Assembly: GCA_049999805.1 (NCBI GenBank)
Contig: JBNGIO010006348.1
Span: forward strand, 152,686-216,685
Length of the DNA stretch: 64,000 bases
Reading direction: 5' to 3'
Origin: Folioceros fuciformis
Lineage: Eukaryota > Anthocerotophyta > Anthocerotopsida > Anthocerotales
Shown: one piece after another, positions 32,820 through 43,071 of the stretch
Position numbering within the stretch: position 1 is the stretch's first letter
Layout of the letters: each line of letters starts with the position of its first letter
Notes under the pieces: model-generated
The model's input: the letters and a program-made list of their open reading frames with translations, nothing else
Told to the model about the DNA's origin: nothing
Database searches by the model: none
Made by a program: the position numbers and the translations under genes

Positions 32820-35800
32820 ATGGAGATGGCTTTTCGCGCCTTCACATGCAACTTGAGGCTGCCGGATGATCCTGGCCCACGCAGGCCTGGAGGATACGAA
32901 AGAGGGGTCACGGTACATACCGTTCGCAAGCTATGCCATCAGGGCTATCTCAAGGAAGCCGTTGAGGCTTTGGGAGTTTTGGTGCAGGCAGACGGTCGTC
33001 TCTCCAGGTCTATTTTTTATGTTGTCCTGAGAGACTGTGTAGTGAGGAAGGACCTTGCTCTTGGTCGCCGTGTTCATGCCTTGTGTGTTCAAAAAGGATA
33101 TGAATCAGATACGTTCCTGTGCAATCACATTCTACGAATATATGCCTCTCATGGCAAGTTGCAAGACGCGATGGATGTGTTCACCATGGTTGACAAACCA
33201 GATGCCTTCATGTGGTCTTCTATAATTTCTGCGCATGTCAAACACGGACAAGACAAGCGAGCCATTCATCTGTATCACATGATGCGCAGGTCAAGTGTGA
33301 AGCCAGATGGCCATGTATTTGTGGCAGCTCTTCAGGCTTGTGCAAGGGCAGCAGACATCGATGCCGGGCAGGAGCTGCATGCAGATGTGTTGAAAAGTGG
33401 TGCTGAGCGTGATTTGTTCGTCTGCAATTGCTTGGTGGACATGTATTCCAAGTGTGGCAGCTTGGAAAACGCTCAGAGAGTGTTTGACGGACTTGGTCAG
33501 AAAAATGTGGTAACGTGGACTGCTCTCATTTCTGGATATTCCCAGCATGGCATGGGCCAGGAAGCTCTTAATCTCTACAGAGCTATGCAAGATGAAGGCA
33601 TCGTTGTCCCAAATTCTGTGACATATATGAGCCTCCTGCAAGCGTGTGCAACTTTAGGCACCCCGGCACTAGAGAAGGGTAGGCAACTTCATGCAGAAAT
33701 CAGGAAAGGAGGACACCAAGCTGATGTGATTGTAGGCAATAGTTTGGTCCACATGTATGCAAAATGTGGCAGCTTGGAAGATGCTCGGACAGTGTTTGAG
33801 GGACTCAAGCAAAAAGACGTAGTGACGTGGACTTCCCTAATTTCAGGGTACTCCCAGCAGCACATGGGCCAGGAAGCTCTTGGTCTCTTCAGAACAATGC
33901 AAGAAGATGGCACCACTGTGCCCAACTCTGTAACCATTGTGTGCGTCCTGCAGGCATGTGCAAGTGTGGGCACGCCAGCTTTGGAGTTGGGGAAGCAGCT
34001 GCATGCGCAACTGAGAGAAGGAGGACGTGAAACTGATGTGTTTGTGGCCAACGGGTTGGTGAACATGTATGCAAAGTGTGGAAGCGTGATAGATGCTAGA
34101 AGAGTGTTTGACACGCTTGTTCTAAAGGATGTGGCAACGTGGAATGCCATGATAGCAGGGTATTCTCAACAGGGCTTGGGACATGAAGCTCTTGGTCTTT
34201 ACAGTGCGATGCAAGAAGAGGGGATTGCTTTACCAGATTCAGTGACCTTTGTGTGCCTCCTGCAAGCATGTGCAAGTGTGGGCACACCAGCGTTGGAGAC
34301 CGGCAAGGAGCTTCATGCACGGATTAGTGAATGTGGACACCAATCTGACTTTCTTGTTGCCAGCAGTTTGGTGAACATGTATTCCAGGTGTGGCAGCTTG
34401 ACAGATGCTCAGACTGTGTTTGAGACACTTCGTCAAAAAAATGTGGTGACCTGGACTGCACTAATTGGAGGATATTCCCAGCATGGCATGGGCGATGAAG
34501 CTCTTCGACTTTACAGTGCTATGCAAAGTGAAGGCATCGCTGTACCCAATTCCGTCACATTTGTGTGTCTCTTGCAGGCATGCGCAAGCATTGGTGACCA
34601 AGCTTTGGAGACGGGGAAGCGGCTTCATGCACAAATCTTTGAAGGCGGATACCAGAGTGATGTGTTTGTCGCCAACAGTTTGATTGACATGTATGCAAAA
34701 TGTGGGAACGTGGAACATGCTCAGAGAGTCTTTGACGGACTTTGTCAAAAAGATGTGGTGACGTGGACTGCTCTACTCGGAGGGTATTCCCAACAGGGCA
34801 TGGGGCAGCAGGCCCTTCGTGTCTACAGTGTTATGGAAGAACAAGGCTTAGTTGTACCAGATTCTGTGACATTTGTGTGCCTCTTGCAGGCATGTGCAGG
34901 TGTAGGCACCCCAGCATTAGAGAAAGGGAAGCAGCTTCATGCTCAGATTATAGAAGGGGGATACGAAGTTAATGTGACTGTGGCCAGCAGCTTGGTGAAC
35001 ATGTATGCAAAGTGCGGCGACCTGGAAAAGGCTCAAAGACTGTTTGAGGGTCTGGCTGAAAGAGATGTGGTGACGTGGACTACGTTGATTGCAGGGTACT
35101 CCCAGCAGGGAATGGGCCAGGAAGCCCTGCGTCTCTACAGAGCTATGCAAGAAGAAGGTTTTGCTGTACCCAATTCTGTGACATATGTGTGCCTCCTGCA
35201 GGCATGTGCAGGTGTGGGTACTACAGCTTTGGGCACAGGGAAGCAGCTTCACACACAAATTAGAGATCAAGGGCTTCAAGCGGATGTGTTCATAGCTAAC
35301 AGTTTGGTGAACATGTACGCGAAGTGTGGCAGCTCGGAAGATGCAAAGACGGTGTTCGACACACTTAGTCAAAAAGATGTGGTGACATGGACTGCCCTAA
35401 TCGTGGGATATTCCCAGCAGGGCATGAGGCAAGAAGCCCTTTGTCTCTACAGCTCCATGCAAGAAGATGGCCTAATTGTCCCCGATCCCGTGATGTTCGT
35501 ATCTCTCCTGCAGGCATGTGCAGGTTTGGGCAACGTAGCGTTGGAGAAGGGGAAGCAGCTCCATGTGCAGATTAGAGAACGAGGACTTCAAGCTGATCTG
35601 TTTGTCGCCAACAGTTTGGTGGACATGTATTCAAAGTGTGGCAGCTTGGAAGATGCTCAGAAAGTTTTTGATGGGCTTGGTCGGAAAGATTTGGTGACGT
35701 GGAATTCCATAATATCAGGATACTCCCATGGGGGCATGGAGCTGCAAGCCCTTAGTCTATACAGTGCTATGCAAGAAGAAGGCATTGTTGCACCAGATTG

Positions 35801-36887
35801 TGTGACATTCACGTGCCTCCTGCAGGCATGCGCAAGTGTGGGTGCCCCTGCTTTGCAGAATGGGAAGCACCTCCACATGCAGATAGTAGAGCAAGGGCAT
35901 GAAGCCGATATGTTTATAGCTAGCAGTTTGGTGAACATGTATGCAAAGTGTGGCAGCGTGGAAGACGCTCAGAGAGTTTTTGATGGACTTGGTGAAAAAG
36001 ATGTGGTGATGTGGACTACCATGATAGCAGGACTTTCCCAGCACAGCATGGGGCATGAAGCCCTCTGTCTCTACAGTGCTCTGCAAGAAGAAGGTAGGGG
36101 TGTATCTGATTCCCTCACACTTGTGTCCCTCCTTCAGGCATGTGCAGATGTGGCAGCCTTGGATATAGGAAGGCAACTACATGCACAGATTGAAGAAGTA
36201 GGACTTCAATCTGATGCCTTCGTGGCCGCCAGCTTGATAAACATGTACGGAAAATGTGGGAGCATGATTGATGCGCAGCAGGTATTTGATGGCTCGATTG
36301 AAAGAGATGTTGTTACGTGGAGTGCGCTGCTTACAGGATACGCTTTTCAAGGAGACTTTGAAGGGGTCTTCGACTTGTTCGAGAGAATGAAAGAGGACGG
36401 CATACAGCCAGTAGGCATCACATTCGTTAGCCTACTGACAGTATGCAGTCACGCAGGGCTTGTGAACAAGGGTAGGGAGTACTTCGATGCTATGAGCAGA
36501 CGTTACAGCATTGCTCCAACAGTGGAGCACTACACGTGCATGGTGGATCTCCTGGGCCGTTCAGGCCATCTGGATGAGGCACAGGCTTTGATAAGCACGA
36601 TGCCTGTTCCACCCAATGCGGCAGTTTGGCACACTCTATTGGGGGCTTGTCGGAAGTGGAGCAACGTAGAGTTAGGACGCCATGCTTTTGACCACGCGGT
36701 GAAGCTAGACAAGGAAGATGCTGCAACATACGTGTTGATGTCCAACATATACTCTGGTGCCCAGCTGTGGGATCACGCACAGGAGTTGCAGGAGATGAGG
36801 AGAAGAATCGGTGCACGGAAACAGCCGGGCCAAAGCTGGTGGACAGATTTGGATGGACAAATACACAGTTTTGTATCTGGAAGTTAG
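32820..36887 (+). CDS. PLS-type PPR protein of 1355 residues with about ten homogeneous triads (PPR-D)
   Basis: Single-exon, intact frame. The first ATG is at 32820; an in-frame GTG at 32805 is not a plausible plant start. Predicted organelle RNA-binding protein of the editing class. The N terminus is about 45 residues. Then come an L and S motif (GRRVHALCVQKG, FLCNHILRIYASHGK), ten P-L-S triads of about 103 residues, and a final P motif (TWSALLTGYAFQ). Consensus pieces are VVTWTALIxGYSQQGMGQEAL, VPNSVTFVCLLQACA, GKQLHAQI and SLVNMYAKCGSLEDAQ. The E region has VEHYTCMVDLLGRSGHLDEA, VWHTLLGACRKW, QPGQSWWTDLDGQIHSF, and a stop five residues later. No DYW domain. It resembles PPR-B throughout but has three more triads. 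A Ty3/gypsy LTR begins 77 bp after the stop. Confidence 0.93.
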   Translation: MEMAFRAFTCNLRLPDDPGPRRPGGYERGVTVHTVRKLCHQGYLKEAVEALGVLVQADGRLSRSIFYVVLRDCVVRKDLALGRRVHALCVQKGYESDTFLCNHILRIYASHGKLQDAMDVFTMVDKPDAFMWSSIISAHVKHGQDKRAIHLYHMMRRSSVKPDGHVFVAALQACARAADIDAGQELHADVLKSGAERDLFVCNCLVDMYSKCGSLENAQRVFDGLGQKNVVTWTALISGYSQHGMGQEALNLYRAMQDEGIVVPNSVTYMSLLQACATLGTPALEKGRQLHAEIRKGGHQADVIVGNSLVHMYAKCGSLEDARTVFEGLKQKDVVTWTSLISGYSQQHMGQEALGLFRTMQEDGTTVPNSVTIVCVLQACASVGTPALELGKQLHAQLREGGRETDVFVANGLVNMYAKCGSVIDARRVFDTLVLKDVATWNAMIAGYSQQGLGHEALGLYSAMQEEGIALPDSVTFVCLLQACASVGTPALETGKELHARISECGHQSDFLVASSLVNMYSRCGSLTDAQTVFETLRQKNVVTWTALIGGYSQHGMGDEALRLYSAMQSEGIAVPNSVTFVCLLQACASIGDQALETGKRLHAQIFEGGYQSDVFVANSLIDMYAKCGNVEHAQRVFDGLCQKDVVTWTALLGGYSQQGMGQQALRVYSVMEEQGLVVPDSVTFVCLLQACAGVGTPALEKGKQLHAQIIEGGYEVNVTVASSLVNMYAKCGDLEKAQRLFEGLAERDVVTWTTLIAGYSQQGMGQEALRLYRAMQEEGFAVPNSVTYVCLLQACAGVGTTALGTGKQLHTQIRDQGLQADVFIANSLVNMYAKCGSSEDAKTVFDTLSQKDVVTWTALIVGYSQQGMRQEALCLYSSMQEDGLIVPDPVMFVSLLQACAGLGNVALEKGKQLHVQIRERGLQADLFVANSLVDMYSKCGSLEDAQKVFDGLGRKDLVTWNSIISGYSHGGMELQALSLYSAMQEEGIVAPDCVTFTCLLQACASVGAPALQNGKHLHMQIVEQGHEADMFIASSLVNMYAKCGSVEDAQRVFDGLGEKDVVMWTTMIAGLSQHSMGHEALCLYSALQEEGRGVSDSLTLVSLLQACADVAALDIGRQLHAQIEEVGLQSDAFVAASLINMYGKCGSMIDAQQVFDGSIERDVVTWSALLTGYAFQGDFEGVFDLFERMKEDGIQPVGITFVSLLTVCSHAGLVNKGREYFDAMSRRYSIAPTVEHYTCMVDLLGRSGHLDEAQALISTMPVPPNAAVWHTLLGACRKWSNVELGRHAFDHAVKLDKEDAATYVLMSNIYSGAQLWDHAQELQEMRRRIGARKQPGQSWWTDLDGQIHSFVSGS

Positions 36888-36963
36888 ATTAGTGGGGGCC
36901 ATTATCTTCGAGTACCCATTATCTTATGTCAAATTCATCTTCATTTGTGGAAAAGAGATGAAA

Positions 36964-37547
36964 AGTAACACCCCCTTCAACGGGATGGGGTAGAACCACG
37001 CAGTTAGAAGCCAAAGCAAGGGTCAGTTTTAAACACCAGACACAGCACTAGGCTTCCAAGTAGCCCGCCCTCCTCTTCTAGGAGGACTCGTAGCCAGCAC
37101 TCTTGCTGCTGCTGTTTATTCAAATCACAAGTCAACAAGAACATACAGAGCTGGAGGGCTAGAGAGAACTCCCCATCTTTGCCTAAGCTAGGAGTTTAGC
37201 TCTCCCTTCTCTTGGCCTCCTCCCACAACTCCTTCACAGCACCTTTCATGTGCTCTCACAGCCCAAGCGACACATGCTCTCAAGGCATAGCCCAAGCACC
37301 CATTGCTCTCAAGGCTTTGAGGAGATATTGATCTCAATTCCATTGTACTGAACTTGCCTTAGCCCTTGGCTGGGTCTCCTTTTATACACAAGCTCAAGTC
37401 ACTAACTTAGCAACTACTTACTTAAGCACTTACTTAAGCCTTAAGATATTATACACTTTTCTTAGGGCTGTATGCTTCTCATGCTCTTAGTAACCTGCTC
37501 TGCTAAACATGCCTCTACATGGAGCTTACTTGCTTGGCACTCAAACC
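36964..37547 (-). repeat. 3' LTR block of the gypsy element
   Basis: Matches 42170-42848, starting AGTAACACCCCCTTCAACGG and continuing through AACCACGCAGTTAGAAGCC to CTTGCTTGGCAC. It begins 77 bp after the PPR-D stop codon, probably inside that gene's 3' UTR. Confidence 0.92.
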
Positions 37548-37747
37548 AACGTTGTTACTAGGAACCCCACTAGGAAAAAATCACTGCCTTCAGTGATAAT
37601 CAGTGTAACGAGCAATCATCCAGGAGCCTCTCTGGATATCCTCTAATGTTACCCAAACTGGTGTTGAGATCCCACGCAACTTTACCATATACTATGGTAG
37701 AGTTCCACGTCTCATAGCCACGCTACCTTCTGCAAGGAATTCCTCAA

Positions 37748-40700
37748 TCTCTCACAGTTCTTGATCATGCTGCACCAGGATACTATACTTCTTCCTATCC
37801 ATATCTTCTTTCTCTTTGCCTAGCACAAATGGTTTCAACATAGATACATGAAATACATTGTGTGCAAAAATCCAGTCAGGCAAGTCCAACTTGTAAGCCA
37901 CTTCTCCAATGCGCTTCAAGACAACATATGAACCTCCATACTTTGGTCTCAACTTTAAAGACAATCCTTGGGGTAGTGTGAAATGCTTCAGTTTCACCCA
38001 AACTTTATCTCCAACATTGAAGACAGTTTCTCTCCTGTGCTTATCGGCATATCTCTTTTGACGTGCTTGAGCCTTGGCTAATATCTTTTGGGCAACCTCA
38101 TGCCTAGCCTTCAATTGCTCACCAAATTGGCTTGGATCTCCAATAGTAGTGTCGAAAACTTCAGCATGGATATCACATCCAAAGCTGAATTTCCACTCAT
38201 CTCAAAAGGACTACATCCCAGGGAGCTATGAATTGTGTTATTGTAACAAAACTCCACATCATCAAGATGATCAGCCCAATCTCTCTGATCAATCTGCACA
38301 CAGTGCCTCAAATATTCTTCTTGGATTCGGTTGACTCGCTCAGTTAATCCATTAGTATCTGGATGGTATGCAGTACTCATGCATAGCTGCACATTCAAGC
38401 TCTTCATCAAGTGCTGCCGGAACTCTCTTGTGAATCTTGGATCTCTATCGCTCACAATCTGCACGGGCAACCATGATACTTGTACACATACTTTTTGAAC
38501 AAGTTTGCTGCCTCAGAAGAGGTCACTCGCTTCTTGGTGGGGATGAAGTGTGCTTGTCTGGTGAATCTATCCACCACTGTCATGATAGCTGTAAATCCAT
38601 TACTGGAAGGCAAGGGCATGATGAAGTCCATAGAAATACTTTTCCATGGGCCTCTTGGGATAGGTAGGGGCTGTAATAAACCTCTCGGCTTAGCCTGCTC
38701 AACCTTGTCCTGCTGACAAATAGGATATGCCTTGACATAATCTAATGTATCTTGATACATTCCTTGCCAATGGAACAGTCTCCTCAACTTCTCATAAGTT
38801 GAATCACCTCCACGGTGACCAGCACTTGGCACATCATGACACTCAGCAAGCAATTTCCTCTTCAAGCCTACAGAGTTAGGGATCACAACTCTCTTCTGTT
38901 TGTATATCAACAAACCATCTCTGAGTTTGAACTTGCTTCCTTTCTCTGCCACCCCATTCATCTAGTCCTGTACTTCAGGATCTTGCAGATAAACTTCTTT
39001 TATCTCTTTGTGAGCATCCAAAGGTTCAATCACAGTTGCCATTGCTTTCACGTCTTGACTTTGCTTGCGGCTCAGCGCATCTGCAACCTTATTCTCTTTT
39101 CCAGGTTTATATCTTAGAGTCACGTCATACATAGCTAGGAAATCTTGCCATCTAGCTTGCCTCACATTCAACTTCAACTGGTTTGAGAAGTACATCGTGC
39201 TAATATTATCAGTATACAGCACAAAAGACCTACCCAAGAGATAGTGTCTCCAAGCCTTCAGACAGTGGATGACAGCAGTCATTTCCTTCTCATAGGTGGG
39301 ATACTTCCTTTCATAAGGATGCAACTTCCTTGACTCAAAAGCTAACGGCTTTTGGTCCTGCATCAAAACTCCACCTATAGCCACATTTGAGGCATCACAA
39401 AACACTTCCACATCTCTCTTGGGGTTATACATTCCCAACACCGGAGTCGTGCTCAACTTCTTCTTAAAGCATTCAAAGGTTGCTTGGCAATCAGCATCCC
39501 ATTTCCAAGCTTTTGCTATCTTCAAGAGGTCAGTTATGGGGGCTGCTATCTTAGCAAACACATGTACAAACTTCCTGTACACAGAAGCCAAACCCATAAA
39601 ACTTCGCACCTCATGAATATTTCGAGGGTACTGCCAATCTTGAATGGCCTTAACTTTATCAGGATCCATCCTGATGCCCTTGGCAGAGACAATGAAACCT
39701 AAGAATGAAATTTCTGTCTTGATAAAGTCACACTTCTTGATTGCCAAGAACAAAGAATTCTCTCTTAGTCTCTGTAACACTTTCCTCAAGTGTTCAACAT
39801 GTTCCTCCAAGGTATGACTATAGATCAAAATGTCATCCAGATAGATTACAACACACTTGTCCACCAGATATATGAATATAGTATTCATAAGAGTCTGAAA
39901 TGTAGCAGGTGCGTTAGTAAGTCCAAATGGCATGACAAGGAACTCAAAAGATCCATACCTTGTTCTGCATGCTGTTTTGTACTCATGCCCCTCAGCAATC
40001 CTGATCTGATAGTACCCTGCCATCAGGTCTAGCTTGGTGAAATACTTGGCACCCTTCAACCTGTCAAACATGTCGTCCATTCTCGGCAAAGGATATGCAT
40101 TCTTGATTGTAATCTGGTTCAAAGCTCTGTAATCCAGACACAATCTAAGTCCTCCATTCTTTTTGCACGTGAATAACACAGGCGCACCAAAGGGAGACTT
40201 AGAAACTCTGACATATCCCTTTGCCAACAGGTTGGATAGTTGTCGCTTGAGTTCTTGCAACTCATCTTGTGACAATTTATATGGTGCTCTCGAAGGAGGT
40301 GTACTCCCTGGCCTCAACTCAATTTCATGATCCACAACTCTGCGAGACGGCAATGGTGGCAACTCATCTGGCATCAAGTCCTTGAACTCATCTAGTACAA
40401 CTTGTACTTCTTTTGGGATGTCCTTCTCCTCTGTGGAATCTTCTTCCAAACCATCCTCTAGTCCTTGGAGTAGAACCAAGTATAACTCCTTCTTTTTCCT
40501 GAGGTCTTTCTTGAGCTCTCTTTTTGTAATCAACTGTACTGATACGCTCTCAAGCCTCTGGCTACTGCTAGCACAACTTACTTTGTGCTTTCTGGATATC
40601 TCGATAGCGCATGACTTAACATCCATTTGCACTTCATTAGATCTCAACCACTCCAGACCTAGGATGATATCATGGTCATCCATCTCCACGACTGTAAAAC

Positions 40701-41002
40701 TCACACTTCCTTGCCACACATCAACTTGCAGCTTTACTCCATGCAATTCATCCAGAAATTGCAGAGTTCCTTTAGCTTGCTTGATTCTATATGGCGTGGA
40801 AGTTTCAGTCCAATCAAGGCCAAGCTCTCTTGCCTAATGTGGAGTCACAAAATTATGGGTGGCTGTAGAATCTAACAATAGCTCAACATCCAAGCCATTG
40901 ATCTTGCCACATATATACATCAAGTCTCCACCGTCCCTGGAAATAGTGTCATCCTTGACACTTGATGACTCACCACATGTCTTCACAGCATGTGGCCCCT
41001 AG
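37748..41002 (-). pseudogene. gypsy pol: protease, RT, RNase H, integrase, broken
   Basis: The protease has LLLDSTATHNFV, where DSGA is expected, and a stop (TAG, about 40836) just after it. RT and RNase H are open at 40746-38962: [34 protein letters not shown], catalytic [29 protein letters not shown] separates this from the integrase (about 38961-38111), where the zinc finger reads AYPICQQDK, so the first Cys is Tyr. VSDRDPRF and ERVNR are kept. Frameshifts occur at about 38465 and 38113. The final segment (VWVKLKHFTLPQG, FHVSMLKPF) is the usual gypsy C terminus. Confidence 0.92.
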
Positions 41003-41004
41003 CG

Positions 41005-42117
41005 TCACCTAGACTCTTTAGAGAGCTCTTGGATCCTGGCTCTAGGAACATGTGGATTTGTGGCAACTAGATTCAAGTTGCGAGCTCCTGCATGTGGACA
41101 ATTTCTAGCAAAATGTGCCTGCTCTCCACAACTATAACATACACCAAAGGTAGGCGCTACATGTCGTCTTCCACGACTCCTGTTATCACCTCTACCCCGG
41201 CTTCTGGCAGTAGTCTCAGTTGCACTGTTCCCAGTGGTGGTGGCTCGTCCTCTACCTCTAGATCTACCCTGAGATCTAGGATATCTCCCCTTGGAGATTG
41301 GAGCCTCCTGGACAAACATGTCCGGTATGGCATCTGCTGCTGCCATAGCCTCTTGCAACGTTTGAGGATTAGTCAATGCAATCCTGTTTTGAGCCCATCT
41401 CTTAAGGCCAGTAGTAAACTTGTGGAGTTTGTCCTGCTCATGCATCTCAGGACATTGCAAGACAATAGAGCTGAATTCACTCACATACTCCTGCACAGTT
41501 CCAGTATACTTGACATTGTCGAGCATCCTTCGCGCCAAACTCGTAGCATTAGCTGGTTGGAAACGAAGTTGCAGCGCTTCCTTGAAGTCTGCCCATGTGA
41601 AGATTGTTGCTCTACGATTGCCTTGCCTTACGTTCTCTACGTAAGTCCTCCACCAAGTAAGAGCATACTCGTCCAAGAAGTTCGTGACATGCTTCAAGTA
41701 CTCGTCATGCGGCACTCCGCATGATTCCAAGTACGCTTCCAAAGAGAAAAACCAAGAATTGATTTTCTCTACGTCACGCTCGCCTTTATAACTCTTAGGC
41801 GCAGGAACACTCAATCTCAACTTCTTGGCGTTCTTAGGAGCTCTGATCTCAGGCTCGGGCTCCACTTCTTCTGGCTCTTCTTCAACGAGCCTACGTTTGC
41901 CTTTGATCTCTTGATCAAGGGCATCAAGTCTCCTCATGATTTTTTGGAGCTGGTCCTCTATGGTGGTACCGGTCCTTTGCTCTGAAGTTCCTTCCTCCGT
42001 CGTTCTCACGACTTGAGGATCCACCTGTGGCTCTTCCACAACGGCTTCGGTAAGCGGGGCCTTATCCTTCCTGCGGCGCACCCTCTCTGCTCTCCCTGGC
42101 TCAGTAGGATCTGCCAT
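41005..42117 (-). CDS. gypsy gag polyprotein, intact frame
   Basis: Open frame of 370 residues from ATG 42117. The N terminus is charged and contains EDQLQKIMRRLDALDQEI, a likely coiled coil. The retrotransposon gag domain follows (INSWFFSLEAYLES, ALTWWRTYVENVRQG, FKEALQLRFQP, YVSEFSSIVLQ). A basic Arg/Gly region precedes a CCHC zinc knuckle (CYSCGEQAHFARNCP), which binds RNA. It is the only element gene here still open end to end. Pol follows after a stop and is not functional. Confidence 0.9.
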   Translation of the reverse strand: MADPTEPGRAERVRRRKDKAPLTEAVVEEPQVDPQVVRTTEEGTSEQRTGTTIEDQLQKIMRRLDALDQEIKGKRRLVEEEPEEVEPEPEIRAPKNAKKLRLSVPAPKSYKGERDVEKINSWFFSLEAYLESCGVPHDEYLKHVTNFLDEYALTWWRTYVENVRQGNRRATIFTWADFKEALQLRFQPANATSLARRMLDNVKYTGTVQEYVSEFSSIVLQCPEMHEQDKLHKFTTGLKRWAQNRIALTNPQTLQEAMAAADAIPDMFVQEAPISKGRYPRSQGRSRGRGRATTTGNSATETTARSRGRGDNRSRGRRHVAPTFGVCYSCGEQAHFARNCPHAGARNLNLVATNPHVPRARIQELSKESR

Positions 42118-42169
42118 CGTTAACCAGCGTACTAGTCAAGGATGCTTCAACCTATGCTCTGATACCAAC

Positions 42170-42848
42170 AAGTAACACCCCCTTCAACGGGGTGGGGCAG
42201 AACCACGCAGTTAGAAGCCAAAGCAAGGGTCAGTTTTAAACACCGGACACAGCACTAGGCCTCCAAGTAGCCCGCCCTCCTCTTCTAGGAGGACTCGCAG
42301 CCAGCACTCTTGCTGCTGCTGTCTATTCAAATCACGAGTCAACAAGAACATACAGAGCTGGAGGGCTAGAGAGAACTCCCCATCTTTGCCTAAGCTAGGA
42401 GTTTAGCTCTCCCTTCTCTTGGCCTCCTCCCACAACTCCTTCACAGCACCTTTCATTTGCTCTCACAGCCCAAGCAACACATGCTCTCAAGGCATAGCCC
42501 AAGCACCCAGTGCTCTTAAGGCTTTGAGGAGATATTGATCTCAATTCCATTGTACTGAACTTGCCTTAGCCCTTGGCTAGGTCCCCTTTTATACACAAGC
42601 TCAAGTCACTAACTTAGCAACTACTTACTTAAGCACTTACTTAAGCCTTAAGATATTATACACTTTTCCGAGGGCTATATGCTTCTCATGCTCTTAGTAA
42701 CCTGCTCTGCTAAACATGCCTCTGCATGGAGCTTAGTAACCTGCTCTGCTAAACATGCCTNNNNNNNNNNACATGCCTCTGCATGGAGCTTAGTAACCTG
42801 CTCTGCTAAACATGCCTGCATGGAGCTTACTTGCTTGGCACCCAAACC
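42170..42848 (-). repeat. 5' LTR block of the gypsy element
   Basis: Partner of 36964-37547. It has a TATAAAAG box (reverse strand of 42586-42593). It is longer than the 3' copy because a segment of about 40 bp (CTTAGTAACCTGCTCTGC, then TAAACATGCCTCTGCATGGAG) is repeated around the 10-N gap at 42761-42770. Confidence 0.9.
42761..42770. other. Assembly gap (10 N)
   Basis: Ten Ns inside a short tandem repeat. ACATGCCT occurs immediately on both sides. Confidence 0.99.
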
Positions 42849-43071
42849 TGCTTGGAGAATAATTAAAAGGACAAAAAAAAACCACAACAGGAACTAACTC
42901 CCTTTCCACTAATCACATGACTTTGCTACTTGCACCTACTTAAAGAAAATTTAAAATATCAACTTAAAAATGCGAAAAAACAATTCTTCCGATATTTAAA
43001 TCGACAAAGATACCACCTAGACTTCGTTTTCAGTATTCCAGTCACGTTTTCTTTACCCTAGAACAACACGT

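Larger units (their letters stand above)
36964..42848 (-). mobile_element. Decayed Ty3/gypsy LTR retrotransposon
   Basis: About 5.9 kb. LTR-homologous blocks lie at 36964-37547 and 42170-42848, with gag and pol between them on the reverse strand. A primer site TGGTATCAGAGC (reverse strand of 42156-42167) lies three bases from the right block. Gene order is protease, RT, RNase H, integrase, as in Ty3/gypsy. No chromodomain is visible after the integrase. Stops and frameshifts break pol. The LTR outer ends lack a clear TG...CA, and I cannot define a target-site duplication. Confidence 0.93.

Noticed and set aside
22851-36887. Many antisense open frames inside the PPR genes
   Set aside because: They repeat with the PPR triad period and are mirror images of the real coding frame.
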